A program made the translations under genes and the position numbers. Positions 52,307-63,722 of a stretch of 64,000 nt of DNA are shown one piece after another. Origin of the DNA: Utricularia gibba (taxonomy: Eukaryota > Streptophyta > Magnoliopsida > Lamiales > Lentibulariaceae); assembly GCA_002189035.1 (NCBI GenBank), contig CM007991.1, positions 372,001 to 436,000 on the forward strand, written 5' to 3'. The notes under the pieces were generated by a model that was not told the origin of the DNA, ran no database searches, and saw nothing but the letters and a program-made list of their open reading frames with translations. Position 1 is the stretch's first letter. Every line of letters starts with the position of its first letter.

Positions 52307-54003
52307 ATGGGCGTCTCGCACAGCACCACCACGTCGAGAAGAAGAGGCTTCTCCCATCCCTACCCATTTCCTCCCCACTCTTACCCGCTTGATTGCTACC
52401 ATTCTTCTTACTTGAATCCGGACACCCTTGGTTATGGTCATGGAAACTCCTCTTCTTCGCCCCCTCTTTACTTCCCTCCTCATCATACTACCTCTGCCTA
52501 TCCTTGCAGTCAACCTCACTTTGGTTCCTTTGACTCACATCAGCAGACCCCAGTAGAGTCGCCCCCTGGTGGTGAACAGAAACCGGCCAAAGTGGTGAAT
52601 AGTGATATAAATGTGCATAAGGATTCTTTGAAACTTGAGATTGATGAAATGAATTCAGATCATTATTTGGTTTCCTTTGTTTTCGATGCTCTGCTAGATG
52701 GATGGTAAGTTTCTTGAATAATTTTTTGTTTTGATTTCCTTCGTCTTTTATGTCAGAGACCGATGGATTCTTTGTTTCTTTTTCTTTCGTTTACTAGTTT
52801 GATCTTGCTTTTAAATGTGCTGTTGGCCGTCTTATTTCTTCGGTTTTTTAAAACTTAGCAAGTTTTGCTGAAGGATTCTCCTGACACCGCTGCATAAACT
52901 GTTCTTCCCTGTTCTTTTTCATCCATAACTATCCTACGCACCATTATATTAAATTCAGCCTAATTATGAACATTTTGAAGCTATGAATTCTTTAAAGTTC
53001 TAGTGTTTCTCCTTGTCTTCTTGTTGATTATAAAACCCATTTCTGTAACATAGCATTTAGGCCAGTCACATTTCAGTGTGTATATATGATGCTCTGGAAA
53101 TTAGGAGAAATGAACTTCTCTGAAACATGTGAGGGTGTTAACAAAGTAGTGATTCTTTTGACTGCATCATTAGTTCTATGGTTGTGTTGATACTTTTGTA
53201 GCAGTGTTGTTGAATGCACAAACTGGCTTCTTTATCCACTCCCTGATATTGTGCAGCTTCACCGTTTACTACTTTGCAAGAGAGGTGCCTGATCGCAGAG
53301 TTGTTCCATTTATTCCTGAAGTATATGTGCCCATAAAAGTTCCTTTCAGGAAAGGGCTTCACCAAGAGTTTCGACAGCCACCAGGCACCGGCATTGCATG
53401 GCATCTTTTTGCTCCTGGTGATCTTTCGAGATCATCATTATCCAGAGATGATGTGTTTCCAATTATAATATCTGCTGAAACCAGTTCAAATCCCTACATG
53501 GTCAATGGTGGAAGCTACTATTTGTCAAATGACTTGCCCCAGGTGCAGATTACTATGGTCATTCTTGATAGCGGACAGAATGGAAATTTTGATCCCAAAG
53601 TAGTGAAGCAGTTGCTATGGACAGATGATACGTGCTACGAGTTGAGAGAAATATATGGTTTAGGAAAACCTGGTCCCAGCTACAACGAGAATGACAATGA
53701 CAATGGGAAAGAATGTGTTATTTGTATGACAGAACCAAAATATGTAGCTGTTCTTCCTTGCAGACATATGGTAGGGGTGATTCTTCTCTTTATTTCTCTC
53801 CACACAGTCATTTCCATTTGATGTCCTTCCTTTTTCTTGTGCAATGCTTTGAATCTGTAATTTTTTCATGAAAGCATTCTTCTTTCCAGTGTATGTGCAG
53901 CGGATGTGCCAAAGAACTCAGAAACCAGTCAAATAAATGCCCCATATGCCGAGAAACAATTGAATCTCTCTTGGAAATCAAGATGGGAAATGGTCACCGG
54001 TGA
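52307..54003 (+). CDS. RING-type E3 ubiquitin ligase, LOG2/LUL family
   Basis: E3 ligase of the LOSS OF GDU2 (LOG2)/LUL family; LOG2 ubiquitinates GDU1 in amino-acid export control. Exons: 52307-52704, 53257-53770, 53890-54003; 342 codons, 341 aa. The start MGVSHS is a consensus N-myristoylation signal. A low-complexity Ser/Pro/Tyr/His-rich stretch follows (residues 10-70). The DAR2-like region includes [36 protein letters not shown] and YPPVQITMV-like [10 protein letters not shown]. The C3HC4 RING is ECVICM ... [17 protein letters not shown] ... CPICRE, with all eight ligands present. It ends [10 protein letters not shown]. The intron after 53770 falls inside the RING, between the RHM and CMCSGC codons. 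Confidence 0.94.
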
Positions 54004-54944
54004 TAATATTTTGACTCCCCAGTGAATCATCCTTCAGCTGTTCTTCTGCGTTGTTTTGTTTGGTACATTGTCAGCTACATCCAGGATTGGTGTTCGTTGC
54101 TGTGGTGATGCTAGGCTAGAAATCCGTATGTCTTTATTCATGATTATCTGTGTATATTAGTTTCTAATATGGCTTTGCTATACTTGATGGACGAGTGATG
54201 CGTGCATGAAATAGGGACTTCCCAACCAAACATCTGTATCTTGTAAAGGGCATTTGGCTTGCTTTTATCCTGTGTAAAGATATGACATTGTCCTTGTTCA
54301 AGCTGAGAACCGAACTTCCAACCTCATCCTTGTAGATGAGTAGTTGGAGATGCACACAGAGAGACAGATGATGCTGGACAATGCAGAAAAAAAGGTGGAA
54401 CTTTTGAGCAATCATGTCATGGCAAGTACAAGCACAATGGCAATACACCAACCCAAGTACATGCTTAATGTCTCCTCTGAACTTTCATATCGTGACTGAA
54501 GCACCATCTGCTCATTGTGCCAGGGGCCACAGCTACTTATCTTGGGCAGATTCCTCCCTGGCACATTTGCATTTGTGTTCCTTGTTTCCAGTTGGCTCTG
54601 ATCTACACCTCGGCTTATCAGTTCCTGGTTTGCACTGATTGAAAACTTGTGATTAGCCAACTACACATATCTGCCGGTTTACAACAGTGGAGAACGCGAG
54701 CGCCCACCGTCGGAATGCCGTCCGGTAGTAGGGTCCTTTCATGACTCCTATGGCACATGTGATGGATCAAGTCCGGCGAGGGTCACCGTCAATCTCAATT
54801 GACTCGCTACGCCGCCGGGTGCTTGGCCGGCCTAAATTCAATGATTCTTGATGGATAATCATGTTTAATTATTGTCGCCTGCCTCCCCCTTGGTGCATAA
54901 ATTGAATGCTTTCTTGGCAATGTTGGCTGGTCCTTTTCGAGGGG
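54004..54944. other. LUL 3' UTR and TSC10-like upstream region
   Basis: About 940 bases. The first half is AT-rich 3' UTR. The stretch near 54.67-54.83 kb is GC-richer with no ORF of interest. The promoter of the next gene ends in a short leader. Confidence 0.5.
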
Positions 54945-56254
54945 ATGGCGGAGCTTCTCTCTCTCGGTCTCATCCTCCTACTCCCACTCTCACTACTGCT
55001 CCTCCTCCTCCTCGTCCTCCTCCTCCTCTACTTCATCGTACGCCCTAAGCCTGTCAGAGTCGAAATCAAAGACAGGCACGTTTTGATAACCGGAGGCTCC
55101 AGTGGCATTGGCCTCGCCCTCGCGCATCTCTGCGCCAAGGGCGGCGCCCACGTGACCCTCCTCGCCCGCGACGTCGGAAAACTTGAAGAGGCAAAAAAGA
55201 ATGTGCTCGAAGCCGCCGGAGGCGAATGCGGCGTGGTCAGGATTCTGGCCGTCGACGTCAGGGACGCGGATTCGGTGAAACGGGCCATCGATTCGGTTCC
55301 CGCGATCGACGTGCTGGTATGCAATCACGGCGTGTACTCGGCCCTGGAGTTGGAGCATCAGGATCTGGAGAAAATGAAGTTCACAATCGATGTGAACCTG
55401 ATCGGAACCCTCAACCTCATCAAGGCGGCGCTGCCGGGGATGAAGGCCAGAGCGGCGCAGGCGGGGCCCTGCGCCATTGCCCTCATGTCGTCACAGGCTG
55501 GACAGGTACCTCCGTAGCACATTCCTTCTTTACTTCGCATCAATATGGGTGGTTGAAGCATCCCGATACATCAATTTCAATTTTTTTAAATATAAAATAA
55601 TTAAAATTTTAAATTAATTTTAATAGTAGTATCTCCTTTTTATGCACCACTGGTGGCTGAATCATGAATGATCCCTAAATATTTTATTTTTCTTTTGTCG
55701 CAACAATTTTCGAAAAGAAAAAACAAATAATAAAAAAGAATCCTTGGCCTCTTCCTGTCTGCTTGATGTCACTGATACCTGGTGGATGTTGGGTGGTTCA
55801 GATAGGAATCTATGGATATGCAGCGTATTCGGCGAGCAAATTTGGGCTGAGGGGATTAGCAGAGGTGTTGCAGCAGGAGCTCATACCCTACAACATTCAG
55901 ACGTCCATCATCTTCCCCCCGGTTACAGATACCCCTGGTTATGTCCCTGAGAGAGCATCCAGGCCTTATCTAACCGGCGTCATATCGTCTGCTTCGCCTG
56001 AGATGACAGCTGAAGACGTCGCCTGGAAGTCCCTTCGAGGAATCCAAGCCGGAAAGTTCATGGTACCGTGTAGCTTCGAGGGTTTCATGATCTCAGTTGC
56101 CACTGCCGGATTTGCACCGCAGGGATATTTCTTTTTGGCCTTCCTCGAGGTGGTGTTTGCTAGCTTTATGCGCCTTAATGGGCTGCTTTACCAGTGGGGT
56201 TGGTTCAACAAGATTCACAACTGGCATGCTGAACTGAAGAAGAAGTCCTGCTAA
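54945..56254 (+). CDS. TSC10: 3-ketodihydrosphingosine reductase (TSC10/KDSR-like SDR)
   Basis: Short-chain dehydrogenase/reductase that reduces 3-ketosphinganine to sphinganine with NADPH at the ER, the second step of sphingoid base synthesis. Exons 54945-55505 and 55802-56254; 338 codons, 337 aa. The N-terminus is a very Leu-rich transmembrane anchor (residues 5-30) followed by a basic linker. The Rossmann motif TGGSSGIG lies at about 49-56, VLVCNHGV is the SDR NAG-like motif, and the catalytic Tyr196 and Lys200 lie in YAAYSASKFG. PPVTDTPGY follows the catalytic site as in KDSR. A C-terminal hydrophobic segment (GYFFLAFLEVVFASF) fits ER membrane attachment. The first exon is markedly GC-rich relative to the second. 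An upstream in-frame ATG (54906) adds 13 residues and was not chosen. Confidence 0.92.
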
Positions 56255-56890
56255 GGAGATGATGGTCTACTGCATCTCTGCCAATATCCATCACCTCTTG
56301 TTTTCCTGAGGTTTAAATAAACAGTAATTGGATTGAATCGTGTGTTTTTTTTTACCTCAACAAGAACTTTCAAGATCTCAATGTAATTGTTCTTCAAGGT
56401 GTCTTTTGGTCATGATTCTCTCTGAATCATAGAAACAAAGCTATGGAACAGGTATTTTGTATCACAGAGATGGTAGAGCTTTTCAGAATTGATGTTATTA
56501 ATACCTGATCTATGTAGAAATCTTCTGATCATCGCTGAGCTTCTTGTACCCCCTGAAACAGAGGAAGTTTTCATGCTCTCTAGAGTATTAAACCGTCCTC
56601 CCTGTGACAGACAGTGCCATCCAAACCAAGCTTAGAATGAAAGCAGTTTTGAGTTACTTATCTAAAGGGACATGAATCGATCAAATTCTTATGTGTAATG
56701 CCATTTCTACTTTCTCAGTCCGCCACTCTTTCGTCCTTTCCCTGTCACTGCTCACCTTTTTCCCACTTGACATCTCTGCCACCTCTTCTCCTTGCACAAA
56801 CCATAAAATACTCTCCTTGACACAATACTAGATATAAACAATAAATATTGTGTGGATACAGAGTTAGCCCATTATTGCCTTCCATCTGCA
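56255..56890. other. Intergenic between same-strand genes
   Basis: TSC10-like 3' UTR, then the amine oxidase promoter. A CATAAAATA-type box near 56801 and the leader lie just upstream of the ATG at 56891. Confidence 0.45.
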
Positions 56891-59347
56891 ATGTTTCCTT
56901 CACTAGTCCTGATCATCCTCTTCCTCTTCCTTGGGTTGTTCCTGGTCTCATCTCAAGATCATCATCACCCGCTTGATTCTCTAACCTCAGCAGAACTTAC
57001 ACGAGTCCAATCCATCATCAATAGTCATTTCAAAGCCAACATCAGCTACCACTATGCTGGCTTACAGGACCCTGACAAGTCCTTGATTCTTTCCTGGGAA
57101 TCAAACTCCGTTGATCTCCCGCCCCGCCAAGCATCCGCCACGGTACGGGTCGATCGGCAAAGCCATGACCTCACCGTCGACCTGTCGACCGGCACGGCGG
57201 TCTCCGATCACGTGTACACGGGAACTGGATACCCTATTCAGAATTTCGCCGAGCAAATATCCGCGAATCTGCTTCCCATGGGTATCCTCCCTTCGTATCA
57301 TCCATTGAGAAAAGAGGGCTAAATTTAACTAAGGTTGTCTGCGGAGCCGGAACGGCTGGATGGTTCGGAGAAGCCGACAATCGAAGGCTAGTTAAATCCA
57401 CTTGCTATTATTCGGAAGGGACTATAAACTTCTTCATGAGACCAATTGAGGGGATCACCATTACCATTGATCTCGACGAGATGAAGATCGTCGGTTATCG
57501 CGACCGCGCGATCGTTCCGGTGCCGAAAGCCGAAGGAACCGACTTCCGTACGCCGTCGGACTCAACCTCCACCGGCGGCAGACGAATTTTAGAGCCACTA
57601 GACGGAGGTTTCACTTTAGATGGGAATACTGTCAGGTATGATGCTCTAATTAAATTATTTTTAATAGATTTGTAAATTATAAATATAAAATCTAAAATGA
57701 TTTTATTTAATTTAGATATTAGTATTCTCAAATTAACTCTTCAATTGATGGCTAGTTCTTTTATACCATATTAATGCACATTTTATAATTGTTTATCATT
57801 CCAAATTTACCCTCGCAAATTGAAATTTAACTTCGAAGGTAATTTTAGGGTTTTTTTTACTTAATTTTTTCAAGCATATCATATTTGTGCCAATAATTTG
57901 GTCAGTTGGGAGGGCTGGAAGTTCCACGTGGCGTTCGACATGAGGGTGGGGCTTGTGATATCGCTCGCGTCGATTTACGATCCGGAAAAGGATGAGTTCC
58001 GGCGAGTTCTGTACAGGGGATTCATGTCGGAGCTGTTTGTGCCGTACATGGACATGTCCCAGGGTTGGTACTTCAGAACATTCTTCGACGCAGGCGAATA
58101 CGGGGTAGGGTTGTTTGCATCCTCCCTCGCACCCTCGCGAGACTGCCCTCTCGGGGCTGTTTTCTTGGACGGTTACGTCGCCTCCGCGAATGGAACGCCG
58201 GTGCACAGGCCCAACGTTCTGTGCATATTCGAGAGGTACTCCGGCGACATTCTATCGCGTCACACGGATTTCAAGGTTAGTTTCCGAAGCAGTAGTTTCA
58301 ACATCAAGTCGAATTAGGTTTTCTCCAGACTAAATCATTTTGGTATATCTTTAATAGCGTAACTACATTGTGTGATAGATAGTGGAGTCTAATCCACAAA
58401 TCAGTTTGGTTGTGAGAATGGTGGCTACTGTGGGGAACTACGACTACATCGTTGACTGGGAATTCCAGAAAACAGGGGTCATCCAAGTGACAGTAAGTGA
58501 CTGCAGAAGAAGCATTTCATTCAAGACATGGTTTTGTTTTGATATCCCAACCTTGGCAACGCAGGTGGGGCTGACAGGCTTGCTTGCAGTTAGGGGAACA
58601 GCGTATGTGCACAATGATGAGATACAGGAGGAAGCCTATGGCACCTTGTTAGCTGAAAACACAATAGGCTCCAACCATGATCACTTCTTCATGTTCCATC
58701 TTGATGTAGATGTGGATGGCCAAGCTAACTCTTTCGTGAAGACGAGGCTAGAGAAAGTTCAGAACATGGATGCTAGTGTGCCGAGGCGAAGCTACTGGAG
58801 GGCTGTTTCGGAAACATTGAAAACGGAGGTGGATGCAAGAATGAACCTGGGTGCAGAAGCAATGGAGATGTGGTTCATTAACCCGAATAAGAGGACTAAA
58901 GTTGGGAATAACATAGGGTACAAATTGTTACCTGGACATGCGATCAAATCATTGTTATCTTATGATGATTATCCTCAAGTGCGTGCTGCCTTTACTAACT
59001 ACAATGTGTGGGTTACTGCTTATAACCGATCCGAAAAATGGGCCGGAGGGTCGTACGTGGACCGGAGCCATGGCGATGATGGACTAGCAACATGGAGCGA
59101 AAAGTAAGGTGTCATTTGATTCAGCTGTTACTGAGCAAAGAAACTGAGTGCACCTTTTTATTGCAGGAATAGAGGCATTGAGAATACGGATATTGTGCTA
59201 TGGTATATGTTGGGAGTTCATCACATACCATGTCAAGAGGATTTCCCCCTAATGCCGACCTTGAGCGAGTCATTCCAACTCCGACCTCACAATTTTTTTG
59301 AGCGGAATCCTACACTCCTGCAAAGGAATTTAAAAGTGGCTGGTTGA
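56891..59347 (+). CDS. CuAO: Copper amine oxidase, secreted, one-base frameshift in exon 1
   Basis: Oxidises putrescine and other primary amines to aldehyde, NH3 and H2O2 using copper and topaquinone. Exons 56891-57635, 57906-58275, 58379-58492, 58565-59103, 59167-59347. The intact frame would give about 649 aa. A signal peptide ([20 protein letters not shown]) suggests an apoplastic enzyme; there is no PTS1 (it ends KVAG). The TPQ precursor Tyr (about 393) lies in GNYDYI, copper His in NHDHF (about 448/450), the third His in [12 protein letters not shown], and the catalytic-base Asp in FFDAGEYG. At 57280-57282 the frame breaks: upstream reads [11 protein letters not shown], downstream [15 protein letters not shown] lies in another frame, and the upstream frame stops at 57322. 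One extra G in the GGG run would repair it. All downstream exons are intact in phase. Confidence 0.93.
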
Positions 59348-60130
59348 TCATGGAAAACATTGTAGCATGGGGAAAATGAAGAACTATGGTTATTTTCTTT
59401 CAAGAAATTTTCGTTGTATATCATGGAGTATATAATCCAAAAATATGTTTCTAACAAGAATCTCTCATATGCATGACCTTGGCCATACCATTAGAGGAGT
59501 TTCACCCTGATATGGCATTCTCCTCTCGGTTATTGTTGCCCTGCATGGAAAAATAAGCACAAGATTTTTAACTAGGAACTACAAACCTTTTGATTGCAAG
59601 AAAGAATTCATCATAACCATCCATTAGAAGTAATTATGCTGCATTGAGAGGAAGAATCCCATACTTTTGATAGTTCAAAATGATAGATTATGAACAAACA
59701 TCACCTTCCAACTTCAAAGTAACATTCTAGCTATTAGAGATCTTATATCTCGAATGCCATGTGAATAAGGATATGTTGAAAATAAACTTAACATTCTAGC
59801 TATTACTAGTCATTCGGTTTTAGAGAAAATTGTGACTGCTATGCAGTTACTTAAACAGCTATTTATCTTGATGTATAAGTAGAAAACTTTACCTCGGGAA
59901 AAAGAATGAAGCACCTCTGTTGGCTGCATTTAATCGAGCATTTGGTGTGTGAATCTCGTCAACTTTTTTCTATCCACCCACATTCCCTTTCCTGCAACAG
60001 ATCAAAGCAATAAACACTAAAAGAATCCAACAGGACTTCGTTGAGCAAAGTGAAGAGCTTTAGTGTCAATCATGATACCAGCACAATCAACAGGCCCCCC
60101 TGGGACGCCACAGGGCAATGCAAGTATTTG
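59348..60130. other. Amine oxidase 3' region and intergenic
   Basis: AT-rich, no ORF with support. Probably amine oxidase 3' UTR for the first 150 bases or so. Confidence 0.5.
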
Positions 60131-60131
60131 T

Positions 60132-60262
60132 TCTAGTTATTCATTTCGATAATGCATCAAGTAGAAATGAAATTCTGTTACATACCTCCAAACTACCCTA
60201 TATAGAAGTTTGGCCGGTGGGGCATCTAACATTCCTTCGTCAGCCGGAAACTGGCCTGATGG
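60132..60262. repeat. Direct-repeat copy A of the STP upstream flank
   Basis: Contains TCTAGTTATTCATTTCGATAA, AATGCATCAAGTAGAAATGA, TAGAAGTTTGGCCGG and AACATTCCTTCGT. The same pieces occur upstream of the STP gene at 62736-62756 and 63263-63366, in the same orientation and order. Confidence 0.75.
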
Positions 60263-60345
60263 AATCGGCATACATTTGGAGCACTATGGTCGAAGGATGA
60301 AACCCAATTCCGGCGTTTCTGTCGTTGCTCTGCCGTCTCAGGTAC

Positions 60346-60534
60346 GGAATTTTCCTGCTTTTCTCCGCCTGAGTTTTGGTGATGTCCCTCTTCGTCCTCT
60401 TCCTCGTGCCCCAGACCAAGAACACGCCCCTTGATCAGATGAAGGAACGTGTGTGGAAGCGCCATTGGCTGTGGAACCGATTCATGGACCACGACGATGG
60501 CCAGTCCTACACCAACGCCGTTACAGAGCCCTAA
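60346..60534 (+). pseudogene. Relic of a second STP hexose transporter (C-terminus only)
   Basis: About 63 codons on the plus strand read LLFSA, a TGA stop (60370-60372) where STPs have Trp, then VLVMSLFVLFLVPQTKNTPL, DQMKERVWKRHWLWNRFM and a normal-looking end TNAVTEP before TAA at 60532-60534. This matches the last transmembrane helix and cytosolic tail of STP family proteins. The rest of the transporter is absent nearby. It lies on the opposite strand to the intact STP 0.3 kb away and differs from it clearly in sequence, so it derives from another family member. Confidence 0.82.
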
Positions 60535-60820
60535 GGTTGCCTTTTGTTTTCGATAATTATTTTATAATTATTCGTATTCATTTTTATAAAAAAAAAAAAA
60601 ACTAATGGCATTATTATAATAAAATAATAATATATAATTTATTATTTGATTTTATATTAATTAAATTAAATCAACATAAAATAGACTGAAGAGCCTCAAC
60701 GACTTAAGATACAAGAGCGTTCATCGGGAGGGATTTGACCCGACCCGATCGGCGACTCCTTTTTCGGAGCCCCGAAATGAAATGCGAGTTCTTATTCAAA
60801 TTTCAAACGAGGAAGAAGAC

Positions 60821-62555
60821 TCAAGCCGCCGGTGCGGCTTTGTCGTTTTCATTGGGCATGAACTTGCTCCAGAAGACGTGCTTCTTCCACACCCTGTCAT
60901 TCATGGCGTCGATCGGAACCCCCTTCGTCTCCGGTATGAAGAACATGGCGAAAAGGCCCATGATTAGAATCCACGCGGCGAAGAAGACGAAGGAGTATGC
61001 CTTCATGAGGCACAGCATGGAGAGGAATCCTTGAGCGATGATGAAGGTGAAGAGCATGTTGGTGCTGACCGCGACGGCGAACCCGGCGGTCCTGGTCTCC
61101 ACGGGGAAGATCTCGCTCGGGATCAGCCACCCCATCGGACCCCATGACCAGGCGAAGGACATCACGAACAGGCAGACGAAGACTACAACTCCCATGGCGA
61201 GGCCTTTGTTCAGTGAGCCGGTTGGCTTCAGGAAGAGAATGAGGATCACCGCCACCACAGACTGAGGGATCATCAGTCACTCTTGTTAGTTGCAGGAGCA
61301 TGGTGATTAAGATTAAAATAGCTGCACAGTTGGGTTTTTGTTAATCGTACCATGCTGATGAACATCTGGACGCTGGCTTGGAGGAGCAGCTTCCGGCGGC
61401 CGACCTTGTCGACGAGGAGGACGGATACCATGGTGCTCAGAACGTTGATCAGTCCGGTGATGACGGAGGAGAGCAGCGATGCGTTGCTCTTGAATCCTAC
61501 GGTCTGGAACAGGATCGGGGCGTAGAACATCACGGCGTTGATTCCGGTGAACTGCTGGAAGATCTGAATAATGATGCTGATTATCACCATAGGCATGCTG
61601 GAGGTTTTCATCAGTTCCGCGTACGGATGCTCTATTTGCTTAGCGGTTTCGCAGGCCTGTTTGATCTGTGAGAACTCGTCTTCCACATCACTGACTCCCC
61701 TTAGTCTCTTCAAGGATCGTCTCCCATCCTCTTCCCGTCCTCTTTCGACCAGGCTGGTCGGAGTTTCCACGATGATGAACGAGCCGATGAAGAGCACCAG
61801 CGCCGGCGCACCGGCGAGGCCGAGTGCGATGCGCCATCCGTAAGGATGCACCCTCGAAACAAAGTAGTTGACGATATTCGCAATCAGGATCCCCACCGTG
61901 ACCAGGAGCTGAAACAAGATGTTCACGCCACCTCGGTATTGCACCGGCGCAACTTCCGACAAGAAGAGCGGCACAGACTGCAACCACACACAGACACATA
62001 CACATGAATATGAGAAATTCCCGAAAACCAATCACATGGGGACAAGTTTATACCTCATTCCCGAATCCAACTCCGATCCCGAACAAGATCCGTCCGAGGA
62101 TCAGGACGCCGAGATTGGGAGCGGCGCCGCTGATGACAGCTGCGATTATGAAAAGCGAGGAGGCGGCCCGAATGGTGAGACGACGGCCGAGGACGGTGCA
62201 GGCCTTCCCAGCTCCAAAGCTGGCGAAGAGCGCAGCCAGGTACAATGAAGATGTGAAGAGCTGAAGAAACTGATCATCATATTTGCAGTAGTTATCTTCC
62301 CTGGCCACAAGCTTCCTCCTGTAAACACCAGGGAAGAATTTCTCCAGGAAATCATCCATGGCCGTAACTCCACCTGCAGCAGAAATCCACACATTCATTT
62401 CGAATCATTCCAATTCACAGCACGCAATGAATCCACTCCCAGTTACCAGATATCCCAATGTCGTATCCGAACATGAGGCCTCCACAGGCTGCAAGGCACC
62501 AGCTGGTGACGACATAAGGTGTGACCTTGGAATAGAAATTCTGCTGTGACGCCAT
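60821..62555 (-). CDS. STP: Sugar transport protein (hexose/H+ symporter, STP family)
   Basis: Plasma-membrane monosaccharide/proton symporter of the MFS. Exons (minus): 62447-62555, 62054-62373, 61351-61977, 60821-61261; 499 codons, 498 aa. The protein starts MASQQNFYSKVTPYVVTSW with TM1 (CLAACGGLMFGYDIGISGGV). The STP loop SLYLAALFASFGAGKACTVLGRR carries the MFS GRR motif. GRILFGIGVGFGNESVPLFLSE, the sugar-site QQFTGINAVMFYAPILFQTVG and PSEIFPVETRTAGFAVAVSTN are all present. It ends FIPETKGVPIDAM ... VWKKHVFWSKFM. Twelve hydrophobic helices are expected. The upstream flank is a repeated segment also found next to the relic STP. Confidence 0.95.
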
Positions 62556-62811
62556 CGGAAGCTCTCTGTGCAGCCTATGGAGTGTTGGATTCGGACATGA
62601 CTGGAAAAGGAGTGCTATATAAAAGGCAGCCAAGTAGAATATCAAGGGGAAGTTAGATCTCTCTTTGACTCATTACTCAGATAAATTCTTACTCACAAAT
62701 TCTCTCTCTTACAGACTCTCTCTCCTTTGATTTGGTCTAGTTATTCAATTCGATAACTTTTTTTATGATTTTTTTTATTTTTTAAATTCAAAATAATTAA
62801 ATAAATAAATA

Positions 62812-62815
<4 letters not shown>

Positions 62816-62845
<30 letters not shown>
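62816..62845. repeat. (AT)15 microsatellite
   Basis: Uninterrupted AT dinucleotide run within an AT-rich block preceded by (AAAT) units. Confidence 0.95.
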
Positions 62846-62847
<2 letters not shown>

Positions 62848-63262
62848 ATTTATAATTATAAAATTTAAAATGAAAAATTTAAATATATAATAAATTAATC
62901 ATCTATTTATACTAATTTAGTTTTTCAAAAACATTGATTTTTTGTATTCGTATATATTGATAGTTTGTCTTACATACTTGTTAGTTATTCGATATCATAT
63001 AGTTTAAAATGGAATCTACGAAATAAACTTTATATTTATTTTTATTTTTATTGACATTCTTTATGTAATAACTTACGAACATAATTTGTCGTTATATACC
63101 ATCCATTTTAAACTAATCTAAAAAGATTATATTTCCTTACACTCAATTGAAGTATGAAGGATTAATTTAACGCATTTCTATATTCTTCACATATAGCAAA
63201 TGCAAATATATTTTATTGATTCAATTTCTCTACGACGGATAATACGTTATTAAGATTTAGAT

Positions 63263-63366
63263 AATGCATCAAGTAGAAATGAAAATTAGGATAAATTTCT
63301 CATATCTAGAAGTTTGGCCGGCGTGGCATCAAACATTCCTTCGTACGCCGGAAAATGCGCCTAATT
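63263..63366. repeat. Direct-repeat copy B of the STP upstream flank
   Basis: AATGCATCAAGTAGAAATGA, then TAGAAGTTTGGCCGG and AACATTCCTTCGT, matching 60151-60262 with substitutions and one internal length difference. The companion 21-base piece lies at 62736-62756. About 500 bases separate the two pieces here, whereas they adjoin in copy A. Confidence 0.75.
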
Positions 63367-63722
63367 GCATTCCCCCAACTAGGTTATTGAATTAGGGATT
63401 GTTGTGTTAATGGGGATTTTCATGATTAACACTGTCTTAACATTCCTAACAGGGCATTAAGAATCTTATTAAATTAAATAGCATTCACAATATTTGTGAT
63501 ACTAAAGGGACATTGAATTCAGAATGTTTTAAATACAAAGGAAAATGAAGCGCTGTTGCAAACTTGAATTTGAAGATACTCCTTGATTTCCTCCACAAAT
63601 CTTGAACACAAAAGCATCTATTTTTGGAATTCTCTGTCTCTCTGATGCTTCTCCATTTTCCATTGAATCAAAAAGCTTCAACCAAAGAAAGCAGACTTCT
63701 CTGGCATTCATCTCTTGACAGG

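Larger units (their letters stand above)
62556..63722. other. STP and GATL divergent upstream region
   Basis: About 1.17 kb. It holds the STP leader (TCTCTC-rich, 62690-62730), an AT-rich block with (AT)15, flank repeat copy B, and the GATL promoter and leader. No supported ORF. Confidence 0.55.

Noticed and set aside
52172-52519. Arg-rich 115-codon minus-strand ORF overlapping the LUL first exon
   Set aside because: Complement of the Ser/Pro/Tyr-rich low-complexity LUL N-terminus; no homology.
54993-55600. Long antisense and alternate-frame ORFs over the TSC10-like first exon
   Set aside because: Shadows produced by GC-rich codons of the genuine SDR frame, which has TGGSSGIG.
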